Assembly (NCBI GenBank): GCA_937899725.1
Contig: CALCCA010000097.1
Location: 1 to 64,000 of the forward strand
Source of the DNA: an uncultured Halomicronema sp.
Lineage (GTDB): Bacteria > Cyanobacteriota > Cyanobacteriia > Phormidesmidales > Phormidesmidaceae
DNA: 64,000 bases
Direction: 5' to 3'
This document shows, one piece after another, positions 46,051 through 55,752 of this stretch. Each line of letters starts with the position of its first letter. The first letter of the stretch is position 1. Made by a program: the position numbers and the translations under genes. A model generated the notes under the pieces. The model saw only the letters and a program-made list of their open reading frames with translations. It was not told the DNA's origin and ran no database searches.

Positions 46051-47055
46051 ATGCAATTAAATTCAACCCCGCCCCCGATTAGAACGAGCTTTGCCAATGG
46101 TGCCTGTACGATCTACATGCCGCCGACGCTAACCGTTGATGAAGCTGTTGATTTTCAGGGCCTTTGCCATCAAATTTTTACGCAACATCCGACTGGTTTA
46201 GAGCGCCTGACGTTAGATTTCAGCGACACGACCTTTTTAGACAGCAGCGGCTTAGGCTCGCTCGTGATCTGTCGTCGATTCTGCCATGACCATCAAACCG
46301 AACTGCTGCTGCGGCAGGTGGGATCACAGGTCATGTTGGTGCTGAGCATGACCGATCTCGACAAAGTGTTTACCATTGCGCAACAAGCGCCTCAAGAGAC
46401 ACATTTGCCCAACCGGCCAATGATCGAACGCCGGATGATCGCGACTCACCCATCAGTGACCTCTAAAGCCAAGCGAGCGATGGATATTGTTGGAGGGTTA
46501 ACCGGGCTAACGATCACGGCGACTCTCTTACTCCCGATCGCGATCGCCATTTGGGTGGATGATCCGGGGCCGATTTTGTTTAGTCAGGTGCGATGTTCTT
46601 GGATGGGCCGTCGGTTTCGCATCTGGAAGTTTCGCTCGATGGTCGTGAATGCTGAAGCCCTCAAAAACCGAGTTAAAAATGAAGTCGAAGGCCCTCTCTT
46701 TAAAAACGAACGTGACCCCCGAGTCACCCGTGTCGGGCGGTTTTTACGCAAGACGAGCCTGGATGAGTTTCCGCAGTTTTGGAACGTGCTGAAGGGCGAA
46801 ATGAGCCTGGTGGGAACGCGTCCCCCTACGCCAGCGGAAATTGCAGAATACGAGGTACCGGCTTGGCAACGACTCAACGTGAAGCCTGGCCTGACCGGAG
46901 AATGGCAGGTCAGCGGGCGATCGAGCATCAAAAAGTTTGAGGACGTGATTCGCCTCGATATGCGCTACCAGGAAAACTGGAGCCTACTCTACGACATCAA
47001 ACTGATGGTCAAAACGGTTTTGGTCTTATTCACCAAGGATTCGGGCGCGGCTTGA
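46051..47055 (+). CDS. STAS domain fused to a phosphoglycosyltransferase (sugar transferase)
   Basis: A 334-residue two-domain protein. Residues 1-115 are a STAS domain ([24 protein letters not shown], with the DSSGLG loop of anti-anti-sigma factors). Residues about 145-334 are a monotopic polyprenyl-phosphate sugar-1-phosphate transferase: [22 protein letters not shown] as the membrane hairpin, [21 protein letters not shown], the catalytic Asp-Glu dyad in [26 protein letters not shown], and [17 protein letters not shown]. It would start an exopolysaccharide repeat unit, with the STAS part presumably controlling it. The fusion is one continuous frame with an ATG start. No glycosyltransferase cluster follows. 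Confidence 0.92.
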   Translation: MQLNSTPPPIRTSFANGACTIYMPPTLTVDEAVDFQGLCHQIFTQHPTGLERLTLDFSDTTFLDSSGLGSLVICRRFCHDHQTELLLRQVGSQVMLVLSMTDLDKVFTIAQQAPQETHLPNRPMIERRMIATHPSVTSKAKRAMDIVGGLTGLTITATLLLPIAIAIWVDDPGPILFSQVRCSWMGRRFRIWKFRSMVVNAEALKNRVKNEVEGPLFKNERDPRVTRVGRFLRKTSLDEFPQFWNVLKGEMSLVGTRPPTPAEIAEYEVPAWQRLNVKPGLTGEWQVSGRSSIKKFEDVIRLDMRYQENWSLLYDIKLMVKTVLVLFTKDSGAA

Positions 47056-47342
47056 TGACGGTGGCGGTACGTCCTGGCTGCAATGTGACATGGAGATGAG
47101 TGCGATCGTGATCGCATTTTTGGGCCTATACGAGTCAGTCTTCAAAATCAGCCCTAGAGGCACCAAGCCGCGATCTGTTCAACTGCTGATTTGACTTAAG
47201 TCACGCGAACGATGTCACTTCCTAGGTTCGTGTGTAAACCAACCTGAGTTCGGGATCAGGGCATGAGGTATGCTGACCCGGCTGTTGAGGCGACAATCTC
47301 CTCTGGGGAGGCGGGGTTTGGCTTAACCCGAACTGGCGTTAT
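47056..47342. other. Intergenic, no gene seen
   Basis: About 290 bases between the STAS-transferase gene and the repeat copy at 47343. No gene or distinctive signal was found. Confidence 0.4.
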
Positions 47343-47503
47343 ACCAATTCTCTGAAACTGGGCTATAGATCTTCCTTTCGACTTCGCTCAAGGAACGTCG
47401 GCTGAGCGGCGGCGTCAGCCCGACGGGCAGGCCAGGCCAACCCGCAGTGTCTTCGACTGGGAGAAAGCCGACTTGTCTGTGTCGCTGTAATTCGTAGAAC
47501 TGG
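47343..47503. repeat. Dispersed 161-bp repeat, copy 2 (MITE-like)
   Basis: Same element as at 14179, in the same orientation, with the same ends (ACCAATTCT and AGAACTGG) and the internal hairpin CGTCGGCTGA / TCAGCCCGACG. The flanking DNA differs, so the repeat edges are well defined at both sites. Confidence 0.85.
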
Positions 47504-48417
47504 CGTCAAACCAGTCTGGGTTAATAATCGCAGCCTTTCTGAGCCCAGGCTTGGCTCAGTTTTTCGGAACTTGGCCGCCCGTTTTCAGAAATCGCCCCCT
47601 GATTTTCATGTCCAGTCAAGGGGAGTCCAGACTATCCCAATCGCCTCACGTTCTTGCTTGGAGCAATGGCTCAAAATGAGTCTCAGGTTTTGGAAATACT
47701 CGGCCCAGCTATCTTTCCTGAAAGCCGTTGGTGAACAAAAAGCTCACTACTTTTTGTCTGCATTCTTGTTTTCGGAAAAGAGAATATTTTTTGAAACTAT
47801 GAGGAATAGCAATTCTCGATATTCTTTATCAAAAGTGAGAAGAGAGCAAAATTAAGCCGGAAAACAAATTTTTAAGTGCGACTGAAATACTCCAATTTTA
47901 TCAATCTAACAGTCTATATCGTGAATGAGATCGGCAGACAACAGAGTTTATAGCGCAGTCTATTTCAGTGCCTCATCAAGCATGAGGTAGCGGGCATTCA
48001 GGTGATCTCACTATTTTGTTAAACGTTCTTTCTGCGTATTTATACATGAACTGTCGCTGCTAGGTAATACAGGTCAGTGCTGGTAGAAATCCTAAGATTG
48101 CCTAATACTATGGCAATTGCCGTTTGTAGCTCGGGCTTCTTTTTTTGCTCGTTAGTGTTAGCTAACTTGAGGGAAGGCTGAAAGCACAATCACTAGACTT
48201 ACTGGTGTAGAACAAATAGAAACTTTCAGGCCATGCCACATCGGCATTTCAGCAATCTCACTGTGGTCTCACGACAGGCCTAATATCTCCCGTGAAAAAT
48301 TAATTTTCTAGAGTTGTGTGGGCCACGGACTGTGTGTTGTTCGCATTCGGTTATCTGTCGGGTCACCTGCTTTTCTTTGACTTGGTTCGGCTTTCTCGCT
48401 CTTCACTGCTTAGCACT
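47504..48417. other. Intergenic, no convincing gene
   Basis: About 910 bases, relatively AT-rich. A 94-codon plus-strand frame at 47571-47855 (Lys/Ser/Phe-rich) lacks a family-like pattern and looks spurious. The stretch near 48300 should contain the hybrid kinase promoter. Confidence 0.4.
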
Positions 48418-50940
48418 ATGACCAGTAATTCTTCTTTTGAGAATCCAAGTGGCAATTTTTGGCAGCAATTATTTAAACAATCGCCGCCAGAGGATAAAAC
48501 TGCTGCTGCTCAGGCAAGAAACAGTCAATTCAAGCTCGGTAACTTTTGGGCGCGAGCGCTGTTGGGGGGGACGGCCCTATTCGTTTGTGCAGCCAGCTAT
48601 GGGAGCTATCAAACGATGCGCAATTTGCTGCTAGAGAATTTGCAAAACCAGGCATTTTTAGAAGTCCAGCTGGGAGTCGACGAAATTGACAGCTGGTTGA
48701 GCAACCACAAAGCCTCCATGGCAGCCAGTGCTAACAATCCCGTCTTTAGAACGATGGACTGGGCTCAGATCGAGCCTTACCTGAGTGGTGAAGAGCAGCG
48801 GCTGTCAGAATTTATGTATTTCGGCATGATCGACACTGAGGGGTTGCTGTACACCACCTTGCCCGATCAGCCCAAAGGCGAAATTGATCTGAGCGATCGC
48901 ACCCATGTCAAAGGAGCCCTCAGCGGTCAAAATAGCCTCTCTGATCCGCTGATTGCCCGCATTCCTGCCGGGAAGCGGGTCGTCGCCTATGCCATTCCGG
49001 TGTGGTCAGGCCAATCGCAAGGCGATCAGCCCTTAGGTGAGGTGATTGGCATGATGAACGGGGTGATTGGCATCGATATGATCATCGATGTGATCAACGG
49101 ACTGGAGTATGGCAACAACAGCTATGCATTTGCCCTCAATTCTAAGGGCGAGGCCATTGTTCACCCCAACTCGGCATTGATGTCGACCATTGAGACCCCC
49201 GCACCGAGCCTGATCAAATCGGACGATCCGGGTTTAGCCACCGTTGCTCTGCAGATGACCAATGGACAGCAAGGGTTAGAGCTGGTCGAAATTGACGGCG
49301 TTCAAAAATATGTCTCCTACGCTCCCCTCATGGAAGCAGACTGGTCTATTGCCTTAGTGATTCCTCGGCGCAACATTGAGGCCCAACTTCGCCCCCTCGA
49401 TCTAATGGCTTTAATCGTCGTCGGCTTAACCGGTACCATGATCGCGGTCTTGTGGCAGGTCCAGTCGTTTGAGCAACAACAGCTCAAACGCTCTAAAGCC
49501 GCAGCCGACAAGGCCAACCAGGCCAAGAGTGAATTTTTGGCCAACATGAGTCATGAGCTGCGCACCCCCCTTAACGGCATCTTGGGCTATGCCCAAATTT
49601 TGGGGCGCTCCCGCAGTTGGGGCGAAAAAGAAAGCCAAGGCGTCAATGTCATTCACCAATGTGCGACCCATTTGCTGACCTTGATCAACGACGTCCTCGA
49701 TTTGTCCAAAATTGAAGCGCGGCAGCTAGAAATCCTTCCTCAGCCTATTCACCTGCCTGCCTTTTTGCAGGGGGTAGTAGAAATGAGCCGGATTCGCGCG
49801 GAGCAGAAAGGATTAGCCTTCCATTACCAGCCCGATGCCACCCTGCCAGAGGGCGTAGACATCGATGAAAAACGCCTACGTCAGGTGCTCATCAATCTCT
49901 TGGGGAACGCGACGAAGTTCACTGACCAGGGGGCTGTCACTTTAAAGGTGAGCGTTATCGGGCAAGATCACCTCGCCGAAACGGTGCGATTGCGGTTCCA
50001 GGTGGAAGACACTGGGGTCGGCATTGCCCCGGAGGCATTGGCGGCCATCTTTAAGCCCTTTGAACAGGTGGGCGATCGCCAGCGTCAGGCCGAGGGCACC
50101 GGGTTAGGGCTTGCCATTAGTTACCGCATTGTGAAAGCGATGGACTCGACGCTGCAGGTGGAAAGTCAACTGGGAGTGGGCAGCCAGTTTTTCTTTGAGG
50201 CGGATTTATCCCTGGCAGCAGGCTGGCAGCAGGCGGCCCGCCAGTCGCCGCAGGGAGAGATTATGGGCTATCGCGGCGATCGCAAAACTATCCTGATCGT
50301 TGACGACAAGTGGGAAAACCGCTCGGTCATTGTCAATTTACTCGAGCCCTTTGGCTTTACCGTGATCGAAGCAGAAAACGGTCAAGTTGCTTTAACCCAG
50401 GCCCACACCCATCGCCCCGATTTGATCATTACGGATCTGCTGATGCCAGTGATGGATGGCTATGAGTTTATGGCCCAGCTACAGCAGTCGGAAGATGAGG
50501 CGTTGCGCCAGACTCAGATCATTGTGTCTTCGGCATCGGTGGCGCCAGAGGATCGTCAACACAGCTTAGATGCCGGGGGGGCTGAGTTCCTGCCGAAGCC
50601 GGTGCATGCGGACGAACTAATGCCCTTACTCCAACAGTATTTAGAACTGGTTTGGCAATATCAGCCTGGAACAGAGGTGCCGGCAGCGACTGTTGATGCC
50701 GCTGTCACTGCAGGCTCTACTGCTGATGCTCCGGCAGATATGCGGGTACCACCCCCAGAGACGTTGCAGCAGTTTCTCACTATGGCCCAGCAGGGGCGGT
50801 TCAAAGCCTTACAAACAGAGCTCCAAACCCTGGCGCAAGAGCATCGGGACTATGGTCCCTTTGCCCATCATCTGGACACTTGGGTGCAGCAATTCCAGGC
50901 CGAAAAAATTGAACAGTTCATTCTTCAACACCTAGCCTGA
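48418..50940 (+). CDS. Hybrid sensor histidine kinase with periplasmic Cache-type domain
   Basis: A protein of about 840 residues. The first membrane segment (about 45-65) and second (about 320-340) flank a periplasmic dCache-like sensor ([23 protein letters not shown], then [26 protein letters not shown]). The kinase part has [23 protein letters not shown] with the phospho-His, [19 protein letters not shown] and [10 protein letters not shown] receiver follows ([11 protein letters not shown], phospho-Asp in [11 protein letters not shown], Lys in LPKPV). The tail is a helical domain ([16 protein letters not shown]...) seen in other cyanobacterial hybrid kinases. The ATG at 48418 is preferred. 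Another kinase gene follows 13 bases later. Confidence 0.92.
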   Translation: MTSNSSFENPSGNFWQQLFKQSPPEDKTAAAQARNSQFKLGNFWARALLGGTALFVCAASYGSYQTMRNLLLENLQNQAFLEVQLGVDEIDSWLSNHKASMAASANNPVFRTMDWAQIEPYLSGEEQRLSEFMYFGMIDTEGLLYTTLPDQPKGEIDLSDRTHVKGALSGQNSLSDPLIARIPAGKRVVAYAIPVWSGQSQGDQPLGEVIGMMNGVIGIDMIIDVINGLEYGNNSYAFALNSKGEAIVHPNSALMSTIETPAPSLIKSDDPGLATVALQMTNGQQGLELVEIDGVQKYVSYAPLMEADWSIALVIPRRNIEAQLRPLDLMALIVVGLTGTMIAVLWQVQSFEQQQLKRSKAAADKANQAKSEFLANMSHELRTPLNGILGYAQILGRSRSWGEKESQGVNVIHQCATHLLTLINDVLDLSKIEARQLEILPQPIHLPAFLQGVVEMSRIRAEQKGLAFHYQPDATLPEGVDIDEKRLRQVLINLLGNATKFTDQGAVTLKVSVIGQDHLAETVRLRFQVEDTGVGIAPEALAAIFKPFEQVGDRQRQAEGTGLGLAISYRIVKAMDSTLQVESQLGVGSQFFFEADLSLAAGWQQAARQSPQGEIMGYRGDRKTILIVDDKWENRSVIVNLLEPFGFTVIEAENGQVALTQAHTHRPDLIITDLLMPVMDGYEFMAQLQQSEDEALRQTQIIVSSASVAPEDRQHSLDAGGAEFLPKPVHADELMPLLQQYLELVWQYQPGTEVPAATVDAAVTAGSTADAPADMRVPPPETLQQFLTMAQQGRFKALQTELQTLAQEHRDYGPFAHHLDTWVQQFQAEKIEQFILQHLA

Positions 50941-50953
50941 GGGATATCAATCC

Positions 50954-52273
50954 ATGGTAAAACCCACCGTAACGGGCTTAATTCTGGTCGTTGATGACAC
51001 GCCCGCGAATTTATCTGTCATGTCTGAAGCGTTGACCGATGCGGGGTATGACGTGGCGGCAGCGCTCAGCGGCGATCGCGCCCTCAAACAAATCCAACAT
51101 CAGCTGCCTGATTTGATTCTGCTCGACATTCAAATGCCAGGGATTGACGGCTTTGAAACCTGCTGCCAGCTCAAGGCAAATCCTGACACCGCCGACATTC
51201 CGGTCATTTTTATGACGGCGCTCTCCGACGCCGTCAACAAAGTAAAAGCCTTTGACCTGGGGGCGGTGGACTATGTCACCAAGCCGTTTCAAGAGGCCGA
51301 GGTGCTGGCTCGGGTCAGTACGCACCTGAAGCTGCGACAGTTGACCCAATCTTTGGAGCACCAGGTGGCCGCGCGCACCGAAGAACTGACCATCACTCTG
51401 GAAACCCTGAAACAATCCCAGTTACAGCTGATCCAGCAGGAAAAATTTTCGGCGCTAGGGGGCTTAGTCGCTGGGGTGGCCCACGAAATCAACAATCCTC
51501 TAGGGTTCATTTCCGGTAATTTGAACCCAGCCCAAAATTATGTGCAAGATATTTTGGAGCTGTTAGCCCTCTATCAGCAGCAATTTCCAGATCCTGGGGA
51601 AGACATTTGCGATCGCATGGAGACCATCGATCTAGAGTACATTTGCGCCGATCTGCCCAAAATTCTATTGTCGATGCGCGAGGGCACCAACCGGATTCGC
51701 CAGATCAGCCGCAGCCTCCGCAATTTTTCTCACGCGGATAGCGATCGCAAGATGCCCTACGATCTGCGCGACGGTATGGAGAGCACCTTGATGCTCCTGA
51801 AGCATCGTCTCAAAGCCACTGAAGACCGCCCGGAAATTGAGGTGGTCAAAGCCTACGACTGCGACCATGAGGTGGAATGTTTTCCCAGTCAGATCAACCA
51901 GGTTTTTATGAACCTGTTGGCTAACGCCATTGATGCGTTGGAAGAGGACAATCAAGGCCGTAGTCTGGAGGAGATTAAAGCTCAGCCAAACCAGATTTTT
52001 GTTAGTACTGAACTCAGTGCCGACCAGCAGGCCGCCGTCATTCGCATTGGCGACAATGGCATTGGGATGCCCGCAGAGATTCAATCGCAAATTTTCGATC
52101 ACTTTACGACGAAACCGGTAAACAAAGGGACGGGGCTAGGACTTTCTATTAGCCATCAAATTGTGGTGAAAAATCATCAGGGTACAATCGAGGTTCACTC
52201 TACGCCTCGCCAGGGCACCAAGTTTGAAATTCGCTTGCCGCTGGTCGTCGAGGTTGAGAATCCATTGAACTGA
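50954..52273 (+). CDS. Response-regulator-first hybrid histidine kinase
   Basis: A soluble protein of about 439 residues. An N-terminal receiver (about 5-125: LILVVDDTPANLSVMSEAL, phospho-Asp in ILLDIQMPGIDG, FMTALSD, DYVTKPFQE) is joined by a coiled-coil-like helix (VAARTEELTITLETLKQSQ) to a kinase core: SALGGLVAGVAHEINNPLGFI with the phospho-His, NLLANAIDALEE, GDNGIGMP and GTGLGLSISHQIV. It is probably the immediate partner of the upstream hybrid kinase in one transcript, with 13 bases between. This layout is common in cyanobacterial phosphorelays. No DNA-binding output is attached. Confidence 0.92.
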   Translation: MVKPTVTGLILVVDDTPANLSVMSEALTDAGYDVAAALSGDRALKQIQHQLPDLILLDIQMPGIDGFETCCQLKANPDTADIPVIFMTALSDAVNKVKAFDLGAVDYVTKPFQEAEVLARVSTHLKLRQLTQSLEHQVAARTEELTITLETLKQSQLQLIQQEKFSALGGLVAGVAHEINNPLGFISGNLNPAQNYVQDILELLALYQQQFPDPGEDICDRMETIDLEYICADLPKILLSMREGTNRIRQISRSLRNFSHADSDRKMPYDLRDGMESTLMLLKHRLKATEDRPEIEVVKAYDCDHEVECFPSQINQVFMNLLANAIDALEEDNQGRSLEEIKAQPNQIFVSTELSADQQAAVIRIGDNGIGMPAEIQSQIFDHFTTKPVNKGTGLGLSISHQIVVKNHQGTIEVHSTPRQGTKFEIRLPLVVEVENPLN

Positions 52274-52282
52274 GCTAAAAAA

Positions 52283-52354
52283 ATGCTGTTTCCCAATTCT
52301 CAGCTATGGGATTCTCGATCGCAGACATCTGCCGCACCTGGTAAGAAACAGCAT
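52283..52354. terminator. Convergent-gene inverted repeat
   Basis: ATGCTGTTTC at 52283 pairs with GAAACAGCAT at 52345 (10 perfect pairs, long 52-base loop). It lies between the convergent kinase and nadE genes and may work as a two-way terminator. Confidence 0.55.
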
Positions 52355-52389
52355 GTTTGAGGGAACCAATTAGCCGCCGCAGACAAGGA

Positions 52390-54177
52390 TTACTTTGATG
52401 GGATCGCTCCGGCTAGAGAGACTGCCGCAGGGGTAGATTCAGCGATGTTGTCTGACCACCGGCTGGCGATCGGCATACGCCATTCGGTACCAAAGGCGCG
52501 ATCGGTCACTTTGAGTACCGGGGGCGCTTGACGGCGTTTGAATTCAGCCCGCGACATCAGTCGGATGACCTTGTGAACTACTGAGCGCTCGTGCCCGGCA
52601 GCGACAATCTCTTCCAATGCTTCGTGACGCTGCACCAGCCGCTCTAAAATATCGTCGAGCACCTCGTAGCTGGGCAGCGAGTCTTGATCGACCTGGCCGG
52701 GCTTGAGTTCGGCACTGGGGGCTTTGATGATGATATTGCTGGGAATGATCGGGTCAGGTTTTGGGGGGTGAGGCTGCTGTCGTAACCCCTCAGGAAAAGC
52801 CTTGCCAGGATTTTGATTTAGCCAGTGGCAAATTTGGTAAACGCGGGTTTTGGGCACATCGGCAATCACAGCCAGTCCCCCATTCATGTCGCCATAGAGG
52901 GTGCAGTAGCCTACTGCCATCTCTGACTTATTGCCGGTAGAAAGCAACAGGTGCCCAAACTTGTTGGCGATCGCCATCAGCAAACTGCCCCGAATCCGCG
53001 ACTGAATGTTTTCTTCGGCGACGCCCACCTCGGTGTCGGCAAACAGGGCCGCCAAGGTCTCGTCATAGCCGGACATCAGCGTGCCGATCGCCAGCCGTTC
53101 GCTCCGCATTCCCAGGTTCTGCACCAGGATCTCGGCATCACTGATGGAATGGTCGGAACTGTAGGGCGAAGGCATCAGCACGCCCAAAACATTATCCGGC
53201 CCTAAAGCCGCTGCCGCGATCGCCGCCACTAAAGCCGAATCGACACCGCCACTCAGCCCAATCACCGCTTGGCGAAAGCCACATTTGCGCGCATAGTCTT
53301 TGACTCCCAGCACCAGCGCTGACCAAATGTCTTCATTAACGTCGGCGATCGCGGGGCGCACGTCACCTTCGTGCAGGTCGCGGGTCGGCAAATCGTAGTC
53401 CACTGACAGCAAATCAGCCTCAAAGACGCTGGCCCGCCCCACCAGGTTGCCTTGGCGGCTCACCGCGACGCTGCTGCCATCAAAAATCAAATCATCGTTG
53501 GCCCCAATCTGATTGGCGTAGAGAATCGGCACGTCAAACCGCTGGGCACTATGGGTCAGCATTGCTTCTCGCACCGGCTGCTTTTGGGCGTGAAAGGGAG
53601 AGGCCGACAGATTAACCACCAAATCGACACCGGTTTCTTTGAGGCGAGCAATGGGATTGTTGGGATATTTCCGCTGGCCCCAAAACTGTTCGTCGTTCCA
53701 CAGGTCTTCGCAGATGGTGACGCCAATGTGAACGGTATCGCCGTCGCTCTCTAGATGAAAGTGATTGACCGCCTGCCCCGGCTCAAAATAGCGGTCTTCG
53801 TCAAATACGTCGTAGGTCGGCAGCAGTTGTTTATGGAAAACCCGCTTCACCTCGCCATCCTCTAGCCAGGCAATGCTGTTAAAGAGGGGCTTTTCGCCGC
53901 GATCGCTGGCGCCCTGATTCGGCTCAGCAAACCCCACCAGCACGGCCACCTGGGGCGGCATCTGAGCGGCGAGCGCTGCCAGCGTCTGTCGCATAGTGGT
54001 AATAAAGCGCGGTCGCAGCAGCAGGTCACGGGGCGGATAGCCGCAGAGCGACAGTTCTGGCGTCAGCACCAGCCGGGCACCTGTCGCCGCCGCCGTTTGC
54101 ACCGCCTGCAGAATTTGCTCGGCGTTATGGGCAAGGTCACCAATGGTCGGGTTGAGCTGGGCGATCGTAATTTTCAT
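52390..54177 (-). CDS. nadE: Glutamine-dependent NAD+ synthetase
   Basis: An enzyme of about 595 residues that converts nicotinic acid adenine dinucleotide to NAD+ using glutamine as amine donor. The N-terminal nitrilase-like glutaminase domain (about 1-275) has E in TPELSLCGYPPRD, K in FHKQLLPTYDV and C in VTICEDLWND. The C-terminal synthetase domain has the P-loop GLSGGVDSALVAAIA and LLSTGNKSEMAVGYCTLYGDM. The ATG at 54177 (MKITIAQLNPTIGD) is the typical start; the frame opens at 54195. It ends a set pncB-nadD-nrtR-nadE on the minus strand, 175 bases after nrtR with a repeat element between. Confidence 0.97.
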   Translation of the reverse strand: MKITIAQLNPTIGDLAHNAEQILQAVQTAAATGARLVLTPELSLCGYPPRDLLLRPRFITTMRQTLAALAAQMPPQVAVLVGFAEPNQGASDRGEKPLFNSIAWLEDGEVKRVFHKQLLPTYDVFDEDRYFEPGQAVNHFHLESDGDTVHIGVTICEDLWNDEQFWGQRKYPNNPIARLKETGVDLVVNLSASPFHAQKQPVREAMLTHSAQRFDVPILYANQIGANDDLIFDGSSVAVSRQGNLVGRASVFEADLLSVDYDLPTRDLHEGDVRPAIADVNEDIWSALVLGVKDYARKCGFRQAVIGLSGGVDSALVAAIAAAALGPDNVLGVLMPSPYSSDHSISDAEILVQNLGMRSERLAIGTLMSGYDETLAALFADTEVGVAEENIQSRIRGSLLMAIANKFGHLLLSTGNKSEMAVGYCTLYGDMNGGLAVIADVPKTRVYQICHWLNQNPGKAFPEGLRQQPHPPKPDPIIPSNIIIKAPSAELKPGQVDQDSLPSYEVLDDILERLVQRHEALEEIVAAGHERSVVHKVIRLMSRAEFKRRQAPPVLKVTDRAFGTEWRMPIASRWSDNIAESTPAAVSLAGAIPSK

Positions 54178-54212
54178 AGGATGATTGAATATCAATTTGA
54201 GGGTTGTGAGAA

Positions 54213-54290
54213 CCGCAGGGGCGAGGCATTCGGGAAGTCATGTTGATGGCTTGACCGATCAATTGATCCCCAAATGCCTCGCCCGTACGG
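54213..54290. repeat. Hairpin repeat element (MITE-like), copy 2
   Basis: A 78-base inverted repeat with arms CCGCAGGGGCGAGGCATT and its complement-like AATGCCTCGCCCGTACGG around a 33-40 base loop. It belongs to the same family as 27613-27688. It sits between nrtR and nadE in the NAD gene set. Confidence 0.87.
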
Positions 54291-54352
54291 GTGATCGGGG
54301 ATGGCGTTGAGCATTGGTCACCGGTCATTTGTCGTGGAGACGAACATTGTCA

Positions 54353-55099
54353 TCAGATAAACACCATCGGCCTGTCTTTCAATCGTTCAAAGGCTTTGGC
54401 ATCAAAGCGATAGAGGCTGGCGGGGCGACCGGCACCGCGAGACGTTTTGGTCTTGGTATCTTGCAAAAAACCCAGCTTCAGCAGCCGCGCCCGGAAGTTG
54501 GAATAATCAGAAAACGCTTCGCCGAGGACGGTCAGATACAGCTGATAGAGGTCGCCCAGGGTAAAGCGATCGGGCAAGACATCAAAGGCGATTGGGCTAT
54601 ATTCCAGCTTGTTTTTCAGACGCTGATAGCCATAGGCCAAAATCTCATTATGGTCAAACGCCAGGGTCGGCACCTGCGTCAGGGGATACCAGGCAATGCC
54701 GCTAACGCCATCAGCGATCAGTTCCGCTTCGGCAAACCGCACTAGGGCAAAATAGCTGACCGATAGATAGCGCACGCCAAACACCTCGGCAGATTCGCGG
54801 GGATCGCGATCAGGGCCGCCAAAGGTATACAGCTGTTCTAAATAGAGGTTGTTGACGCGAATTTTTTCTGACAGCACCCGGTAGGCGGCATCTTCGAGCG
54901 ATTCGCCCTGACGTACTAGGGTGCCGGGCAGGCTCCAGGTACCTACGTAGGGATCTTCAGACCGCATGACCAGCAGCACCAGCAGGCGGTTTTGCTCTGC
55001 ATCCACGGAAAAGATGACGTTGTCAACGCCCACCTTAAAGTCGGCCAGAGCGTCCGCTTCTAGAAGATCGGTTGTTTTTCTTTGGAGCTTTCCGGGCAT
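54353..55099 (-). CDS. nrtR: NrtR-type Nudix transcriptional regulator
   Basis: A 248-residue protein with a Nudix domain (about 20-155, GTWSLPGTLVRQGESLEDAAYRVLSEKIRV) and a C-terminal winged helix (about 165-248, FTLGDLYQLYLTVLGEAFSDYSNFRARLLKLGFL, then GRPASLYRF). The Nudix box deviates from the hydrolytic GX5EX7REUXEEXGU pattern (LSEKIRV in place of the REXXEE stretch), as in NrtR repressors that sense an NAD-derived ligand rather than hydrolyse it. NrtR proteins control NAD synthesis genes, and this one sits among pncB, nadD and nadE. It overlaps nadD by 40 bases. Confidence 0.9.
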   Translation of the reverse strand: MPGKLQRKTTDLLEADALADFKVGVDNVIFSVDAEQNRLLVLLVMRSEDPYVGTWSLPGTLVRQGESLEDAAYRVLSEKIRVNNLYLEQLYTFGGPDRDPRESAEVFGVRYLSVSYFALVRFAEAELIADGVSGIAWYPLTQVPTLAFDHNEILAYGYQRLKNKLEYSPIAFDVLPDRFTLGDLYQLYLTVLGEAFSDYSNFRARLLKLGFLQDTKTKTSRGAGRPASLYRFDAKAFERLKDRPMVFI

Positions 55100-55683
55100 G
55101 GATATAGGTGGTGTTGATCAATATAGGCTTTGACCGCCGCTGGCAACGCGTCAGGATCATCCGTGCGGCGATAGTGAGAAGAAGAGATATCGAAGGTTTG
55201 GGGAATGTTGGCGATCGCGGCTTGCCCGCCATGGTGACGAATGGCTTGCAAATCGTCGTCTGACAGGTCATAGCGAGGACGCGGAATGATTAAAATCTGC
55301 ACGAGTTGAAACAGCTCTGCCGCCTGATACCAACGGGGCAACTGGGGCACCAGATCAGACCCCACCACCAGCGTTAGCGCCGCCGTGGGCCAATGGGCGC
55401 GGGCCCGCTGCGCACTGACCAAGCTGCGAGAATGGCTCAGTTCAGTGTGCAGCGCGAGGGTGCCCGCTGCCACCGGAATCGCCTGAATCATCAGCTGCAG
55501 CATGGCCGCGCGATCGTGCAGTGTGCTTTGGTGCGCCTTGTAGGGATTGTCAGAGGCCCACACGGCCACGTGGTCGTAGTGGTGAGATAGCCACTGCAAA
55601 ATCTCGTAGTGGCCCCAATGGGGCGGATCAGCACTGGTACCAAATAGGGCGATGCGCGTCGGTGTTGAAGCAGTCTCTGACAT
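55060..55683 (-). CDS. nadD: Nicotinate-nucleotide adenylyltransferase
   Basis: An enzyme of about 207 residues that transfers AMP to nicotinic acid mononucleotide, giving deamido-NAD. The nucleotidyltransferase motif is IALFGTSADPPHWGHYEILQW, with HWGH as the catalytic HxGH-type signature. The second motif is the C-terminal ISSSHYRR (ISSTxIR-like). The GSDLVPQLPRW block is conserved. I chose the ATG at 55683; the open frame begins at 55734. It overlaps nrtR by 40 bases, so the two are probably cotranscribed with pncB upstream. Confidence 0.93.
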   Translation of the reverse strand: MSETASTPTRIALFGTSADPPHWGHYEILQWLSHHYDHVAVWASDNPYKAHQSTLHDRAAMLQLMIQAIPVAAGTLALHTELSHSRSLVSAQRARAHWPTAALTLVVGSDLVPQLPRWYQAAELFQLVQILIIPRPRYDLSDDDLQAIRHHGGQAAIANIPQTFDISSSHYRRTDDPDALPAAVKAYIDQHHLYPCPESSKEKQPIF

Positions 55684-55752
55684 ACAGATAATGGGGTAAA
55701 AGGAGGACGGCAAGGACGGTATGACCGCTTTCAATCGATTTTCAGGGAAGCT

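Noticed and set aside
47571-47855. 94-codon frame in a long gap
   Set aside because: Lys/Phe-rich random-looking composition, no start signal and no recognised motif.
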